A DNA stretch of 64,000 bases from Centrapalus pauciflorus (lineage: Eukaryota; Streptophyta; Magnoliopsida; Asterales; Asteraceae). A model generated the notes under the pieces. The model saw only the letters and a program-made list of their open reading frames with translations. It ran no database searches and was not told the DNA's origin. The stretch spans positions 62,001 to 126,000 of the forward strand of contig JAANYP010002967.1 of NCBI GenBank assembly GCA_020465985.1, in the 5' to 3' direction. Both the position numbers and the translations under genes were made by a program. Below, in pieces: positions 31,475 through 43,814 of this stretch; position 1 is the first letter of the stretch; every line of letters begins with the position of its first letter.

Positions 31475-33489
31475 GACTTGGTATTTTGGCATGTTCACAT
31501 GATAATTTTGTGTGTTCACATATGTAAATTATTATATTAGAAGGTCTTTTTAATTGTCTTGTATGTGCAGTTGTTTATTATTACCTGTTCACGTTAGAAT
31601 TTTGTGTGTTCGCATATGTCAGATGTTATAGAGGATGGTATTTCTGATTTTTCTTGTATGTTGACTTGAAGTTTTTGCAAATTCACATAAGCATTTTGTG
31701 TGTTCACAAATGTAACTTGTCTCTTGTTTTTTTTACAGTAGACATCAATGAAGAAAATTAGAATGAGAATAGTACAAATGGAAGTTATGAAGTAGAAAAA
31801 GAAGATGATAATGCTGAAGAGTAGGGCTGTTCATAGTCGGATATCCGAATTTCGGATATCCGAATTTTCGGATATCCGAAATTTCGGATAGTTGAAAATA
31901 CTATCCGAATCCGTATCCGAAATTTCGGATATCCGAATTTCGGATATCCGAAATTTCGGATACGGATTCGGATAGTATCCGAATATCCGAAAATTTAATT
32001 TTAAAAAACATTAGTATGGCTTAGTTTAAGGTATGTTGCTGAAACTAGTAACTAGTAATTACTAATTAAGTATAAACTACTAAATACTAAGCAGTAACTA
32101 GATGAATTACAAGTGAAAAATGAATGGAGTATCTATATAGAAATATCAATAACAACTAAACATAAAAACCACCAGCAACAACCTAAAAGAAAAAAAAATC
32201 TATATAAGCAATTAAATAACTAACTAAAAAAAACAAGTAAAAAACATCTTAAAAGAAATTAACTAATTAACTCAAAAAAAAGAGAAAGAGATATATCGAG
32301 GGCTGAGAAACTAATTAACAAGTTAAGAAATTTTGAGCTTTTCTTTTCTTTAACAAATTAAACTCATATGCAAGCAACACCCATGGCTGAACTGCGCAAA
32401 CACCGCTCAAAATCGAGGAGAAAAGAGAATAGAAAGAGTGCGTTGGCGTTGTGCGGTGGCCAGTGGTGGCATCGTGCGACTGCGACGGGCGGCGGCAAGT
32501 GAAGACAACGGCCAGATCGATGTGGATGCAGCAACCGCCAATCAGATCGAGTGAAGACAGCAGCGCCGGAGCAGGCCCGCAGTGGTCGAGTACTAGTGGA
32601 GACGTGGAGTGGCCGGTGAGATCAAGAAATGGTGTAAATGTGTAATGGTGACTGTGAGTGAAAAAGATAAAAAGCAGGTAGGGTTTTGCTTTATGTTTGT
32701 CTGTTTGTGGGCCTTTTCATCAAGAAAGAAGCAAGCCCAAAGGCCAATACATAAATCTCACATTTTTTTATAAAAATAAAAAATAAAAATCGGATATTCG
32801 GATAATCCGAATATCCGAAAAATCATGAATTTGCTATCCGAATCTGAATCCGAATTTTCGGATTATCCGAAATTCGGATTATCCGAAAATTCGGATAATT
32901 TCGGATCGGATGCTCGGATTCAGATATTTTTGAACAGCCCTACTGAAGAGTATGATACAATCCCAAAACATGATGTTCAACGGGAGAGGACAAAACATAG
33001 GGAGGAAGGTATAAATTCACAATTAAATGACTATGTTCACATACTCAAATTGTAAAAATTTTACAACGTATTACTCATGATCAGTTGCAGCCAATGTAAA
33101 CCAAGAGGAAGAAAATTCAGTAACAAAATAAGAAGAAAATGTTGCTCCAGAAAGGCTGAAAGAAAGAGATACAATCATATTCCAGCTTTACGGCCATGTC
33201 TTCGCCAAAACCACTTTATGATTTGCTAAAGGATCTTAGCAATGAGCAAAAAGAAGCTGTAAAGATTATGGGATTTGGGGCTATGCTGGATATGAAAATT
33301 GAAGAAATACCCGCATATGTCAGATGTTATATAAGAATGTGTTATGTGCACTTGGTATTTTGGCATGTTCACATATGTAATTTATTATATTAGAAAGTCT
33401 TTGTAATTGTCTTGTATGTGTAGTTGTTAATATTTCATGTTCACATGATAATTTTGTGTGTTCACATATGTCAACTATCATAGAAGAAG
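31475..33489 (+). repeat. Tandem unit 1 of a decayed transposon-associated gene (with hAT insertion)
   Basis: About 0.9 kb once the hAT element (31822-32942) is removed. It begins acttggtattttggcatgtt and includes tgttcacatatgt repeats, a tttacag acceptor-like site near 31735, and a short ORF (33196-33330) with SPKPLYDLLKDLSNEQKEAV. The same sequence recurs as unit 2. The phrase around SNEQKEAVKIMGFG resembles the conserved domain found with Ulp1-type proteases in plant transposons; this is recognition by eye, not a search. Confidence 0.65.
31822..32942. mobile_element. Non-autonomous hAT element
   Basis: 12-bp perfect terminal inverted repeats tagggctgttca / tgaacagccc ta, flanked by perfect 8-bp duplications ctgaagag (31814-31821, 32943-32950). 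Subterminal regions are packed with cggatatccgaat palindromic words (31838-31990, 32785-32925). The centre has a GC-rich island (32390-32640) with no recognisable transposase, so mobility would need an enzyme from elsewhere. The second tandem unit preserves the unoccupied site at 33845-33852. Confidence 0.93.
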
Positions 33490-34390
33490 GTGTTCTGTGC
33501 ACTTGGTATTTTGGCATGTTCACATGATAATTTTGTGTGTTCACATATGTAAATTATTGTATTAGAATGTCTTTTTAATTGTCTTGTATGTGCAGTTGTT
33601 TATTATTACATGTTCACGTTAGAATTTTGTGTGTTCGCATATGTCAGATGTTATAGAGGATGGTGTTTCTGATTTTTCTTATATGTTGACTTGAAGTTTT
33701 GGCAAATTCACATAAGCATTTTGTGTGTTCACAAATGTAACTTGTCTCTTGTTTTTTTTTTTTTTACAGTGGACAGTAATGAAGAAAATTAGAATGAGAA
33801 TAGTACAAATGGAAGTTATGAAGTAGAAAAAGAAGATGATAATGTTGAAGAGTATGATACAATCCCAAAACATGATGTCAACGGGAGAGGACAAAACATA
33901 GGGAGGAAGGTATAAATTCACAATTAAATGACTATGTTCACATCCTCAAATTGTCAAAATTTTACAACGTATAACTCATGATCAGTTGCAGCGAATGTAA
34001 ACCAAGAGGAATAAATTCAGCAACAGAATAAGAAGAAAATGTTGCTCCAGAAAGGTTGAAAGAAAGAGATAGAATCATATTTCAGCTTTACGGGCACGGT
34101 ATTCACCAAAACCACTTTATGATTTGCTAAAGGATCTTAGCAATGAGCAAAAAGAAGCTTTAAAGATTATGGGATTTGGGGTTATGCCAGATATGAAAAT
34201 TGAAGAAATACCTGCATATATCGCGTATTGGGTTGTTGACAAGTTTGATCTAGAAAAATGTTGCATTTCAACCAATAATGGTGAAATTGCTATCACAAGA
34301 CTTGGGGTGCATTAGATATTAGGTCTGTCAATGGGAAATATTCCTCTACCAGATGGAAAGAAGACAATATATAGTGATGAAGTGTCAATT
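33490..34390 (+). repeat. Tandem unit 2 (no hAT insertion)
   Basis: Near-duplicate of unit 1, with the same tgttcacat repeats, acceptor-like tract near 33765, and the DLLKDLSNEQKEALKIMGFG segment at 34110-34200. It reads gttgaagagtatgata where unit 1 has the hAT element. Confidence 0.75.
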
Positions 34391-34700
34391 GAGAGGAAAT
34401 AGCAATTTAGAAAGACAACTGGAGTGTTTAGAGCTAGTCGAGTAGTGGAAAAGATAGGGGAGACACAAGAAGGTAATAGAACAGTCAAGCTTAATTTCCT
34501 TATTGTCTTTGCTACAGCAATGGTTGGAGGGAAAACAAATGATGGTATAAATCAAAGATTTCTTCCAGGTCTAACTACTGATATAGATGTTAGAGATCTT
34601 GATTGGTGTGGGTACATGATTACATGCTTGAAAAACTGCAAAACTGGTTGGAAGAACAAGGACAATTTTTCTGTTGGACCTTTGACGTTGTTGGTGGTAA
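34096..34700 (+). pseudogene. Fragment of a transposon-associated protein (Ulp1-linked domain-like)
   Basis: Frames 34124-34315 (LKDLSNEQKEALKIMGFG, EIPAYIAYWVVDKFD, LEKCCISTNNGEIAITRLGV) and 34424-34700 (FRASRVVEKIGE, VKLNFLIVFATAMVGG, DVRDLDWCGYMITCLKNCK, FSVGPLTLLVV) follow the order of a domain common in plant transposon ORFs that also carry Ulp1-like C48 proteases. Stops at 34313-34315 and 34400-34402 and a frame change separate them. No protease part is present: D's truncated LTR begins at 34790. A donor-like gtggtaatag follows TLLVV. Function of the parent protein unknown. Confidence 0.5.
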
Positions 34701-34789
34701 TAGTATTTAATTGTTTTTTTTCTATATATATTAGTAGAAAGCACATATTCACACATTTATATGCTTATTCATGGTTGTAAAAACATGCT

Positions 34790-36454
34790 GATTCACTGGG
34801 CAACACCCATCCATGGTGTGCACAGGTCTCAATCCAGCTGATAAATGAATGACAATAAATCTTTCAGCAACAATATATCTCAATCGGATCTATGCATGTT
34901 CAATCTGAATATCTATAACTCACAGTTCTGGGTCTTGGTCAAACAGATATAAGAATCTGCCACCTGAGTTATCTCAGGATTTTATCTCTGTCAGTCTTAT
35001 CTTCTTTAAGTCTTTAAATCTTTGTTCAGAATATACTGAACCTGTCCAAAATCATTCATGATAATATCATGTCATTTTCATCATCTTTATCATCATTATT
35101 TTAGTCTTCAAATTCTTGTATTTTATCTGAGTCTGATATCTGATAACTTATCTTATCAATGTCATCATCTTTTGGTCATAAATTCTTTAATTCTATCTGA
35201 TTCTGATAACTTTCAGTTCATCAATCTTTATTCTTTTAAATTCTCCAAACATTCACTAAATATATATATCAATATATTTATTTATATAGTCATTTATTTT
35301 ACTTAAAATATCAAATTATATAGAATCGGGTTTCGGATCAAGTAGTGTCAGAATCAGTCATCCGGATTCGGATTTGGAACCGAATTAGGTGACATCCGAA
35401 GTCATGTTAAATCCGAAATTGGGATATCCAAAATCATGGGATCCGAAATGGAAGCATCCGAATTGAACCATCCGAATTGGTACCATCCGAACTCGGATCA
35501 TCCGAGTTCGGACCATCACTTAACAAAACAACAATTTATTATCCGAAGTATAGGAACCGAAATGGATTTTATCCGAATTCAAGATCCGAAATGGGACTTC
35601 ATCCGAATTCGGGTCCTATACTTAGCATATTTTGCAGATTTTGTTCTTCATGTTCATACTTATATTCATACGGATTTTTCTTAAATTTTCCCAAAACTTA
35701 CTTAAATTAACATGCAATGTATTCTATTGTTGTAATGTCATTATTTGAGTGTTTTTATACTAATTTCCCTATCAATTAACAAAATCAATCGGTCAAAATT
35801 GTCCAAAATAGGCAAGTTTTGGTCAAGAACACATATTTTCATAAAAATCAAATTTTCTTGCTTATTTGAACAATCTTACCTCAGATTTTTTGTTTCTGTT
35901 TCATCTTTTAACCTAGTTTTAACATAATCTACAAAGATCTTTGACATGCAACTTGAAAATTTATGTTTTAAATTCTTGTTTTCGGTTTTTAAACAAAACC
36001 GAACCAACACCACAATTATTGAAATTTAAACCAATATTTACCTTAAAATTCTTGTAGAATCCAATTGATTGATGATGTTTGTAGCTCCTCTTTGATTAAT
36101 CTTCCCAACTTGATTGCAAATTTGTGATAATTCTTGATGTTTTGTATACTTGGCCGAGAGGTTAAAGAAGTTTAGAGAGAGAGAGTTGATTTGCATAAAT
36201 GATCATAAAAGATCATTATTTCGGTGTTTATATATAAATTTGATCATGTTTGATATTTAACCCACTTCTATTTTTGTATAATACATCTCTTTTATTTTAC
36301 TCAATTTAATTATATCATAAATATAATATAAAATTATATCTACTTAATATATTTTTATTCTTAATCAATATTTGCAATCATAAATAATATAACAAAATTA
36401 TATTATTATCTCAAAATAATCATTTCATAACTGATCAAAAGTTGGGTTGTTACA
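34790..36454 (-). repeat. Element D 3' LTR, truncated
   Basis: Matches 42150-43814 of the right LTR; the 800 bp equivalent to 41350-42149 (U5 side) is absent. Many ccgaa/ttcgg words at 35330-35620. Short ORFs inside are duplicates of ORFs in the other LTR and not genes. Confidence 0.93.
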
Positions 36455-36491
36455 GAATGGGCTCCACCACGCACAAACTTCGTCCCCGAAG

Positions 36492-39400
36492 TTAGCTAGA
36501 TTCGAACAGACTGGGATAAGTAGCTTTCATGGCATCTCTCGATTCCCAAGACTGATGCGAACCTTTGTGGTGTTTCCACTGGACTAGCACCATCTGTATT
36601 TCTTTATTTCTAAGCTTCTTAGTCTTTGAGTCCAGAATACGTTCTGGCTCTTCAACCACGCGAACCTTCTCATCTATCTGTAGGTTAACGTGTGGTATCT
36701 GCACTTCTCTTTCGTCAGCTAAACTTTTTCTCGAATGACTAACATGGAATACAGGATGTATTCCAGCTAAGTCCGCTGGTAGATCAAGACGGTAAGACTG
36801 ATTTCCAATCTTTTCCACAATCTTGAATGGACCAATAAATCTCGGAGCTAGCTTGTTTCTTTTAATAAACCGCACCACATTCTTCATTGGGGATACTTTT
36901 AACATCACCCAATCGTTAACCGCAAAGCTTATTGATCTATGCCGGTTATCATAATATGACTTCTGCCTGCTCTGAGCTTCAAGAATATTCCTTCTAACAA
37001 GTTGAATCTTTTCGTGTGTCAACAGTAGAAGGGCAGGACCCGCTATAGGCGATTCACCTGTTTCACGCCAATAGGTGGGAGTTCTGCACTTTCTTCCGTA
37101 CAAAGCTTCAAAAGGAGCCATCTTGATCGTTGAATGATAACTGTTATTATACGAGAATTCGACCAACGGCAAGTGGTCATCCCAGTTACCACCTAAATCA
37201 AGAACGCAGGCACGAAGCATATCTTCAAGAGTTAGGATAGTACGCTCACTCTGACCATCTGCACTTGGATGATAAGCAGTACTCATAGAAATCCGAGTAC
37301 CCATCCCTTCTTGTAATGCTTGCCAGAATCTGGATGTGAAGCGACTATCACGATCAGATACAATAGACTTTGGCACACCGTGACGTGAAATTATTTCAGT
37401 GATGTACAACTGTGCCAATCTATCCAAAGAATAAGTTTCTTTCATCGGAATGAAATGTGCTGATTTCGTTAAACGATCAACGACTACCCAGATAGAGTCG
37501 TGTTGTCTTTTGGTCTTTGGCAGCTTCGTAATGAAGTCCATTGTTATATGCTCCCACTTCCATTCAGGAACTGGCAGTGGTTGCATATCCCCGAAGGGTT
37601 TCTGGTGTTCTGCCTTAACCATCTGACATACTTTGCAGCTTTCAACACATTTTCCGATGTCCTTCTTCATTCCTGGCCACCAGTAATCAGCTTTCAGATC
37701 AAAATACATCTTTGAGCTGCCAGGATGAATAGATAACTTGGACTGATGAGCTTCGGACAGAAGAGTGCTGCGGATTGAACCATACTTAGGAACCCAGATT
37801 CGGTTTCCCTTGAGACAGTGAAGTCCCAAATGGTTCAGAGTTAGAAATTGTAACTGCCCTTTAAGATTTTCAGAATCAATATTCTCTTCTTTCAGTGCTT
37901 CAGTTTGAGCAACTCGAATATCTTCAATAAGATCAGAAGAGAATATAACTGGAGTTAGGGCATAACAGCACTTTTCTGGATATACTTTTCTACTCAACGC
38001 ATCCGCGACAACATTTGCTTTGCCGGGATGATATAAGATCTCGCAATCATAATCCTTGATAAGCTCCAAGGATCGACGCTGTTTCATGTTCAGATCTTTT
38101 TGAGTGAAAAGGTATTTGAGACTCTTATGATCGGTGTAGAGCTGACACCGAGTCCCATATAGATAGTGACGCCAGATCTTCAATGCAAAGGTAACAGCAG
38201 CCAACTCAAGATCATGAGTTGGTGCATTTTTCTCATAGTCTTTTAATTGCCTTGAAGCATAGGCAATTACTTTTCCCCTTTGCATCAGAACACATCCTAA
38301 GCCAGTACCAGAGGCATCGCTATAGACAACGAAATCATCATTACCTTCTGGCAAGGCTAGGATCGGCGCTTGAATCAACTTTTGCTTCAGAATATCGAAT
38401 GCCTCTTGCTGTTTATCGGTCCAAACGAAAGGAGTATTCTTTCGTGTTAGCATTGTAAGCGGCACAGCAATCTTTGAGAAGTCCTTTATGAATCGCCGAT
38501 AATAACCGGCCAATCCAAGGAAACTTCTTATCTCGGAGGCATTGCGAGGTGTTTGCCATTTCTGAACAGCCTCGACTTTCGAAGGATCAACGGAAATCCC
38601 TTCGCCAGAAACAACATGGCCAAGGAACTGAATCTATAAGATAATCAAGAATGAAATTCAATTTCTGATGTAAATCAAAGAGTATTTAGGTAATAGCTCA
38701 AGACATATATATAATAGAAATTATACCTGTCTGAGCCAGAATTCGCATTTAGAAAATTTTGCGTAGAGTCTTTCTTTTCTCAATAACTCTAGCAACTGTC
38801 GTAAATGAATAGAATGATCAGCCTCCGTTTTGGAGTAAATCAGAATATCGTCTATGAACACGATAACTGATTTATCCAACATTGGTCTGCACACGCGATT
38901 CATGAGATCCATGAACGCCGCTGGTGCATTCGTTAATCCAAACGGCATTACGAGAAATTCGTAATGACCGTATCTTGTACGGAAGGCTGTTTTTGGAACA
39001 TCTTCTTCTCTGACTTTTAACTGATGATACCCAGATCGAAGATCTATTTTCGAAAAGTAACTGGCTCCTTGTAACTGATCAAACAGATCATCGATTCTGG
39101 GCAGAGGATACTTATTCTTTATTGTAACCTTGTTCAACTCACGGTAGTCGATGCACATACGGAAGGTTCCGTCTTTCTTTTTAACAAATAAAACTGGTGC
39201 ACCCCACGGAGAAGAACTCGGTCGGATAAACCCCTTCTCCAACAGCTCTTGCAGTTGCTTTGACATTTCCTGCATTTCTGCAGGTGCAAGTCTGTATGGA
39301 GCTTTTGCGATAGGAGCCGCACCAGGAACCAAGTCAATACTGAACTCGACTTGTCGTTCCGGTGGCACTCCGGAAATATCGTCAGGAAATACGTCTGGGA

Positions 39401-41150
39401 ACTCACAGACGATAGGAATATCGGACAAAGATTTCTTTTCAGAGCTGGACTCAGATAGAGCATAACAAAGGTAAGAGTCGTGACCTTTAGACAAGTATTT
39501 GTGAGCCTTTTCTACAGATATAAAGCAATGCGCACCTTTCCGCTTCTCGCCCTTGATCTCAAGTACTCGGCCGTCTGAAGATTTGATTCTAATGACTCGC
39601 CGGTTGCAGATAATTGTAGCCTCGTTATTCATTAGCCAATCCATGCCGATGATGACGTCAAACTCTTTCAAGGGAATCGGGATAAGGTCGAGGTTGAATA
39701 CAATATTATCTACGAGTAATGTGCAGTTTCGATATACAGAATCAGCCATAACATAGCTGTTACTGGCTGTCTCAATGTCAAGTACAACAGGAAGCTTTGA
39801 TGGGGACTTAGATAATCTTGATGCAAAAGAAGTCGATATGAAAGAACGACTTGCGCCAGAATCAAATAATACGCGAGCAGGTATCGTATTTAACAGAAAC
39901 GTACCGGTGACTACGTCAGGTGTTTCTCTCGCCTCTTCAGCCGTTATTTGGAACGCACGTGTCCTTGCAGTTGGTGTTGCAGCAGAACTTTTAACTGTCG
40001 ACCCTCCAGCTGATGACTGTGGCTGATAACGTGGCCCGCTACGACACTGATACATAAAGTGCCCCCTTTTTCCACATTTTGCACATCCACGTCCCTGCTG
40101 TGGACATTCTTCACTACTATGACCAATCATGTTGCACGCGAAGCAAGTAACGTCATCCGGATTACATAGTCCCATGTGAGACTTTCTGCATCTCTTGCAG
40201 AATCGTGGCTCGTTTGTCAGTGAGTAGGCTTGCGCTTTCGGTTGTGAACTATGCTGATAGGATTGCTGAGACTGAGATTTATTTGGCTTAAAGAATCTGC
40301 CAAATCGCTGTTTCTTTGGAGGAGACGGATTCATCTGATTGGTAGACGGAGCGTATAGCTGATCGCCGTATTCTAAGTAACCTCGTTCGATTTGTCTAGC
40401 CGCTTCTACCATTTCCAAGTAACTCTTGTATTTGATCGCGCTCATGGGATGTCTGTATCTAGGATTGAGTCCTACCCGGAATCTATTCATCTTTCTTTCT
40501 TCGGTAGCAACTTGGTATGAAGAATAACCGCATAATCGCGAAAACTCGTGCTCGTATTCGTCGACTGTCTTCGTTCCCTGAGTCAGCTGCATCAGTTGTA
40601 CTTCCATCTTATCTCGTTGGTCAATCGGGCAGTACTTTGCATTGAACATTTCAAGAAACTGCTCCCATTCTAAAGTCTGAATCACCTCCTCACCATAGAT
40701 ACTTCGTTGGGTTTTCCACCAGGCACGAGCAGCTCCCACAAATAGTGCAGATGCATAACTTACTTTCTTCGAATCTAAACAATCAGAAATCCTGAAGATT
40801 TCTTCAGTATGACTAATCCAATCCATCGCCTGAATCGGATTAACTGTACCCTCGAAGTTCAGGGCACCGCTGGCTTTAAAATCTTTAAATTTGCAGCCTT
40901 TTGGCTGAGCTATTTGGGTTTCTAGATTTGAATTATCAGAATCAGAGTCATTAATCTGAACTTGCTTTTCTTTTCTCTTATTTTTCTTATCTTCACGTCT
41001 TTTAGCTTCGGCCTCATCTCTGGCACGAAACTGTTCTTGCATCATTTTCTTTTGTTGTTCTGAGTGTTGGGCTAGAAATTGTTGCATCATTTCAAACATT
41101 TGCTGTTGGGTCATATTGTTGGGAATATCACCTGATCCTGATCCTGACAT
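36492..41150 (-). CDS. gag-pol: Element D gag-pol polyprotein with an intron (exons 41150-38727 and 38633-36492)
   Basis: Exon 1, 808 codons from MSGSGSGDIPNN: retrotransposon Gag domain (RAWWKTQRSIYG, NAKYCPIDQRDK) about residues 100-260; three zinc knuckles (CKRCRKSHMGLC, CFACNMIGHSSEEC, CAKCGKRGHFMYQC); aspartic protease LFDSGASRSFI; RT with FIDDILIYSK. It ends KCEFWLRQ at the intron. Exon 2, 713 codons: IQFLGHVVSGEG, RNase H YSDASGTGLGCVLMQ, integrase zinc region, core MDFITKLPKT, DSRFTSRFWQ and GQSERTI, then a chromodomain-like tail (VLVQWKHHKGSHQSWE). The spliced product would be 1,521 residues with no stops. RT before integrase is diagnostic of Ty3/gypsy; the tail suggests a chromovirus. 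Likely a competent protein-coding copy. Confidence 0.93.
38634..38726 (-). other. Intron in element D reverse transcriptase (93 nt)
   Basis: Starts gtataatttc after a complete CAG codon and ends cttatag before ATT CAG TTC. AT-rich, with stop codon taa as the second intronic codon. Removal joins WLRQ to IQFLGH, the normal gypsy RT sequence, in phase 0. F has the same intron with 89 nt; E codes straight through this point. Confidence 0.85.
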
Positions 41151-41334
41151 CTTCTACTGAAAATTAAAATCAATTAACTATCAGTTTATAGACTTAGATC
41201 TATGTACCCTTTTTCCCATCCTAACAGTCTGTACATCCTATCTCAGTTCAAACCACCTAAATGATTGATACATATGTATTGCTTCAGTTTGAGATCAAGT
41301 ATACTCACGTAATACTTGATTCACTCAAACTAGT
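41151..41334 (-). other. Element D 5' leader
   Basis: 184 bp between PBS and gag ATG; no ORF or notable structure seen. Confidence 0.7.
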
Positions 41335-41346
41335 GCTCTGATACCA
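41335..41346 (-). promoter_or_regulatory. Primer-binding site of element D
   Basis: Reverse complement of tggtatcagagc, three bases (tcc) from the LTR end at 41350. Confidence 0.9.
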
Positions 41347-41349
41347 TCC

Positions 41350-43814
41350 TGTGAAGACCACCCCTTACGGGGCAGTTCTCACCAGTCTAGGTCCCACATT
41401 CATGCAATACGATATCAACCATACTAAGATAGGGTAATTAATTGCGGAATTAAAAATTACATGTACATTACAGATTAGGATTTAAGTTTACATATTTAAA
41501 AATAAAATTATAAAAGGGTAACATCTAATCTAGTCATTACATCATAGAATCATATTAAGTCTACCCAAAATCACCACAACTGCTGTCTTCCAATCAGTAC
41601 CAGAAAGTTGTTGAGTAGTGGTCTAAGAAAGCTTCAAAACTTGGATCTTGAATGACCTAAATACTAGGTCCTGCAGGTGATTTTCCTTTGGCTTTTCCTG
41701 TAAAATATTAATGCAACATCTGTAAGCAAACGCTTAGTGAGTTTATAGATTTTCAATATCAACATGCGTGTCAAGCGGAGTCATAAATCTTAGCGTGATA
41801 TGTCTTGGCTGCCGCTACAGCCCTCATGATTGAGATATAGAATCATAGAATCGGATGATGTTCAAGCCACACTCACGCTTAAATCGTGGGGATCAGCCAC
41901 ATACTGGGCTAGCTACCAGTAAGTCAATATGGCGGAACATCGGAGGTCATTACCAAGTTCATAAGAACTGGTGAAATAGTCGGGTCTAGAACAATAGACC
42001 ATAAAGGCTAGTCAAGCTGAATCAATCTATCAAATGTCTGATCAATGATATAAGCGTATGTCTTTAGAAGTCATGATAGCAATGAATCATAAAGCAAAGT
42101 GTGAAGCAATATTAAATGCAATATGAAAAGATAACCAAATAGCTATCATGATTCACTGGGCAACACCCATCCATGGTGTGCACAGGTCTCAATCCAGCTG
42201 ATAAATGAATGACAATAAATCTTTCAGCAACAATATATCTCAATCGGATCTATGCATGTTCAATCTGAATATCTATAACTCACAGTTCTGGGTCTTGGTC
42301 AAACAGATATAAGAATCTGCCACCTGAGTTATCTCAGGATTTTATCTCTGTCAGTCTTATCTTCTTTAAGTCTTTAAATCTTTGTTCAGAATATACTGAA
42401 CCTGTCCAAAATCATTCATGATAATATCATGTCATTTTCATCATCTTTATCATCATTATTTTAGTCTTCAAATTCTTGTATTTTATCTGAGTCTGATATC
42501 TGATAACTTATCTTATCAATGTCATCATCTTTTGGTCATAAATTCTTTAATTCTATCTGATTCTGATAACTTTCAGTTCATCAATCTTTATTCTTTTAAA
42601 TTCTCCAAACATTCACTAAATATATATATCAATATATTTATTTATATAGTCATTTATTTTACTTAAAATATCAAATTATATAGAATCGGGTTTCGGATCA
42701 AGTAGTGTCAGAATCAGTCATCCGGATTCGGATTTGGAACCGAATTAGGTGACATCCGAAGTCATGTTAAATCCGAAATTGGGATATCCAAAATCATGGG
42801 ATCCGAAATGGAAGCATCCGAATTGAACCATCCGAATTGGTACCATCCGAACTCGAATCATCCGAGTTCGGACCATCACTTAACAAAACAACAATTTATT
42901 ATCCGAAGTATAGGAACCGAAATGGATTTTATCCGAATTCAAGATCCGAAATGGGACTTCATCCGAATTCGGGTCCTATACTTAGCATATTTTGCAGATT
43001 TTGTTCTTCATGTTCATACTTATATTCATACGGATTTTTCTTAAATTTTCCCAAAACTTACTTAAATTAACATGCAATGTATTCTATTGTTGTAATGTCA
43101 TTATTTGAGTGTTTTTATACTAATTTCCCTATCAATTAACAAAATCAATCGGTCAAAATTGTCCAAAATAGGCAAGTTTTGGTCAAGAACACATATTTTC
43201 ATAAAAATCAAATTTTCTTGCTTATTTGAACAATCTTACCTTAGATTTTTTGTTTCTGTTTCATCTTTTAACCTAGTTTTAACATAATCTACAAAGATCT
43301 TTGACATGCAACTTGAAAATTTATGTTTTAAATTCTTGTTTTCGGTTTTTACACAAAACCGAACCAACACCACAATTATTGAAATTTAAACCAATATTTA
43401 CCTTAAAATTCTTGTAGAATCCAATTGATTGATGATGTTTGTAGCTCCTCTTTGATTAATCTTCCCAACTTGATTGCAAATTTGTGATAATTCTTGATGT
43501 TTTGTATACTTGGCCGAGAGGTTAAAGAAGTTTAGAGAGAGAGAGTTGATTTGCATAAATGATCATAAAAGATCATTATTTCGGTGTTTATATATAAATT
43601 TGATCATGTTTGATATTTAACCCACTTCTATTTTTGTATAATACATCTCTTTTATTTTACTCAATTTAATTATATCATAAATATAATATAAAATTATATT
43701 TACTTAATATATTTTTATTCTTAATCAATATTTGCAATCATAAATAATATAACAAAATTATATTATTATCTCAAAATAATCATTTCATAACTGATCAAAA
43801 GTTGGGTTGTTACA
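41350..43814 (-). repeat. Element D 5' LTR, complete
   Basis: 2,465 bp. Minus strand begins tgtaacaacccaac and ends ggtcttcaca. The U3 side contains the ccgaa/ttcgg word cluster (42680-42980); 41720-42140 holds a moderately conserved block also found in F's LTR. No microsatellite equivalent to F's AT run. Confidence 0.94.

Larger units (their letters stand above)
34790..43814 (-). mobile_element. Ty3/gypsy chromovirus-like element D
   Basis: Minus-strand element. Full 5' LTR on the right (41350-43814, 2,465 bp), PBS, leader, gag-pol with an RT intron, then a 3' LTR on the left that is cut to 1,664 bp. Across the shared 1,664 bp the LTRs are the same length and I count about 4 differences (about 0.24%), so insertion is very recent. 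The target is E's 3' LTR: the right flank ataagttactcac matches E's 5' LTR at 61374. The left target duplication is lost with the missing LTR end. Confidence 0.93.

Noticed and set aside
32451..32645. ORF in the GC-rich centre of the hAT element as a captured gene
   Set aside because: Short, Arg/Ser-rich with no recognisable family; could be composition alone.
35058..35927. Four small ORFs repeated exactly at 42418-43287
   Set aside because: They are duplicated only because they lie in D's two LTRs; no start context or family resemblance.
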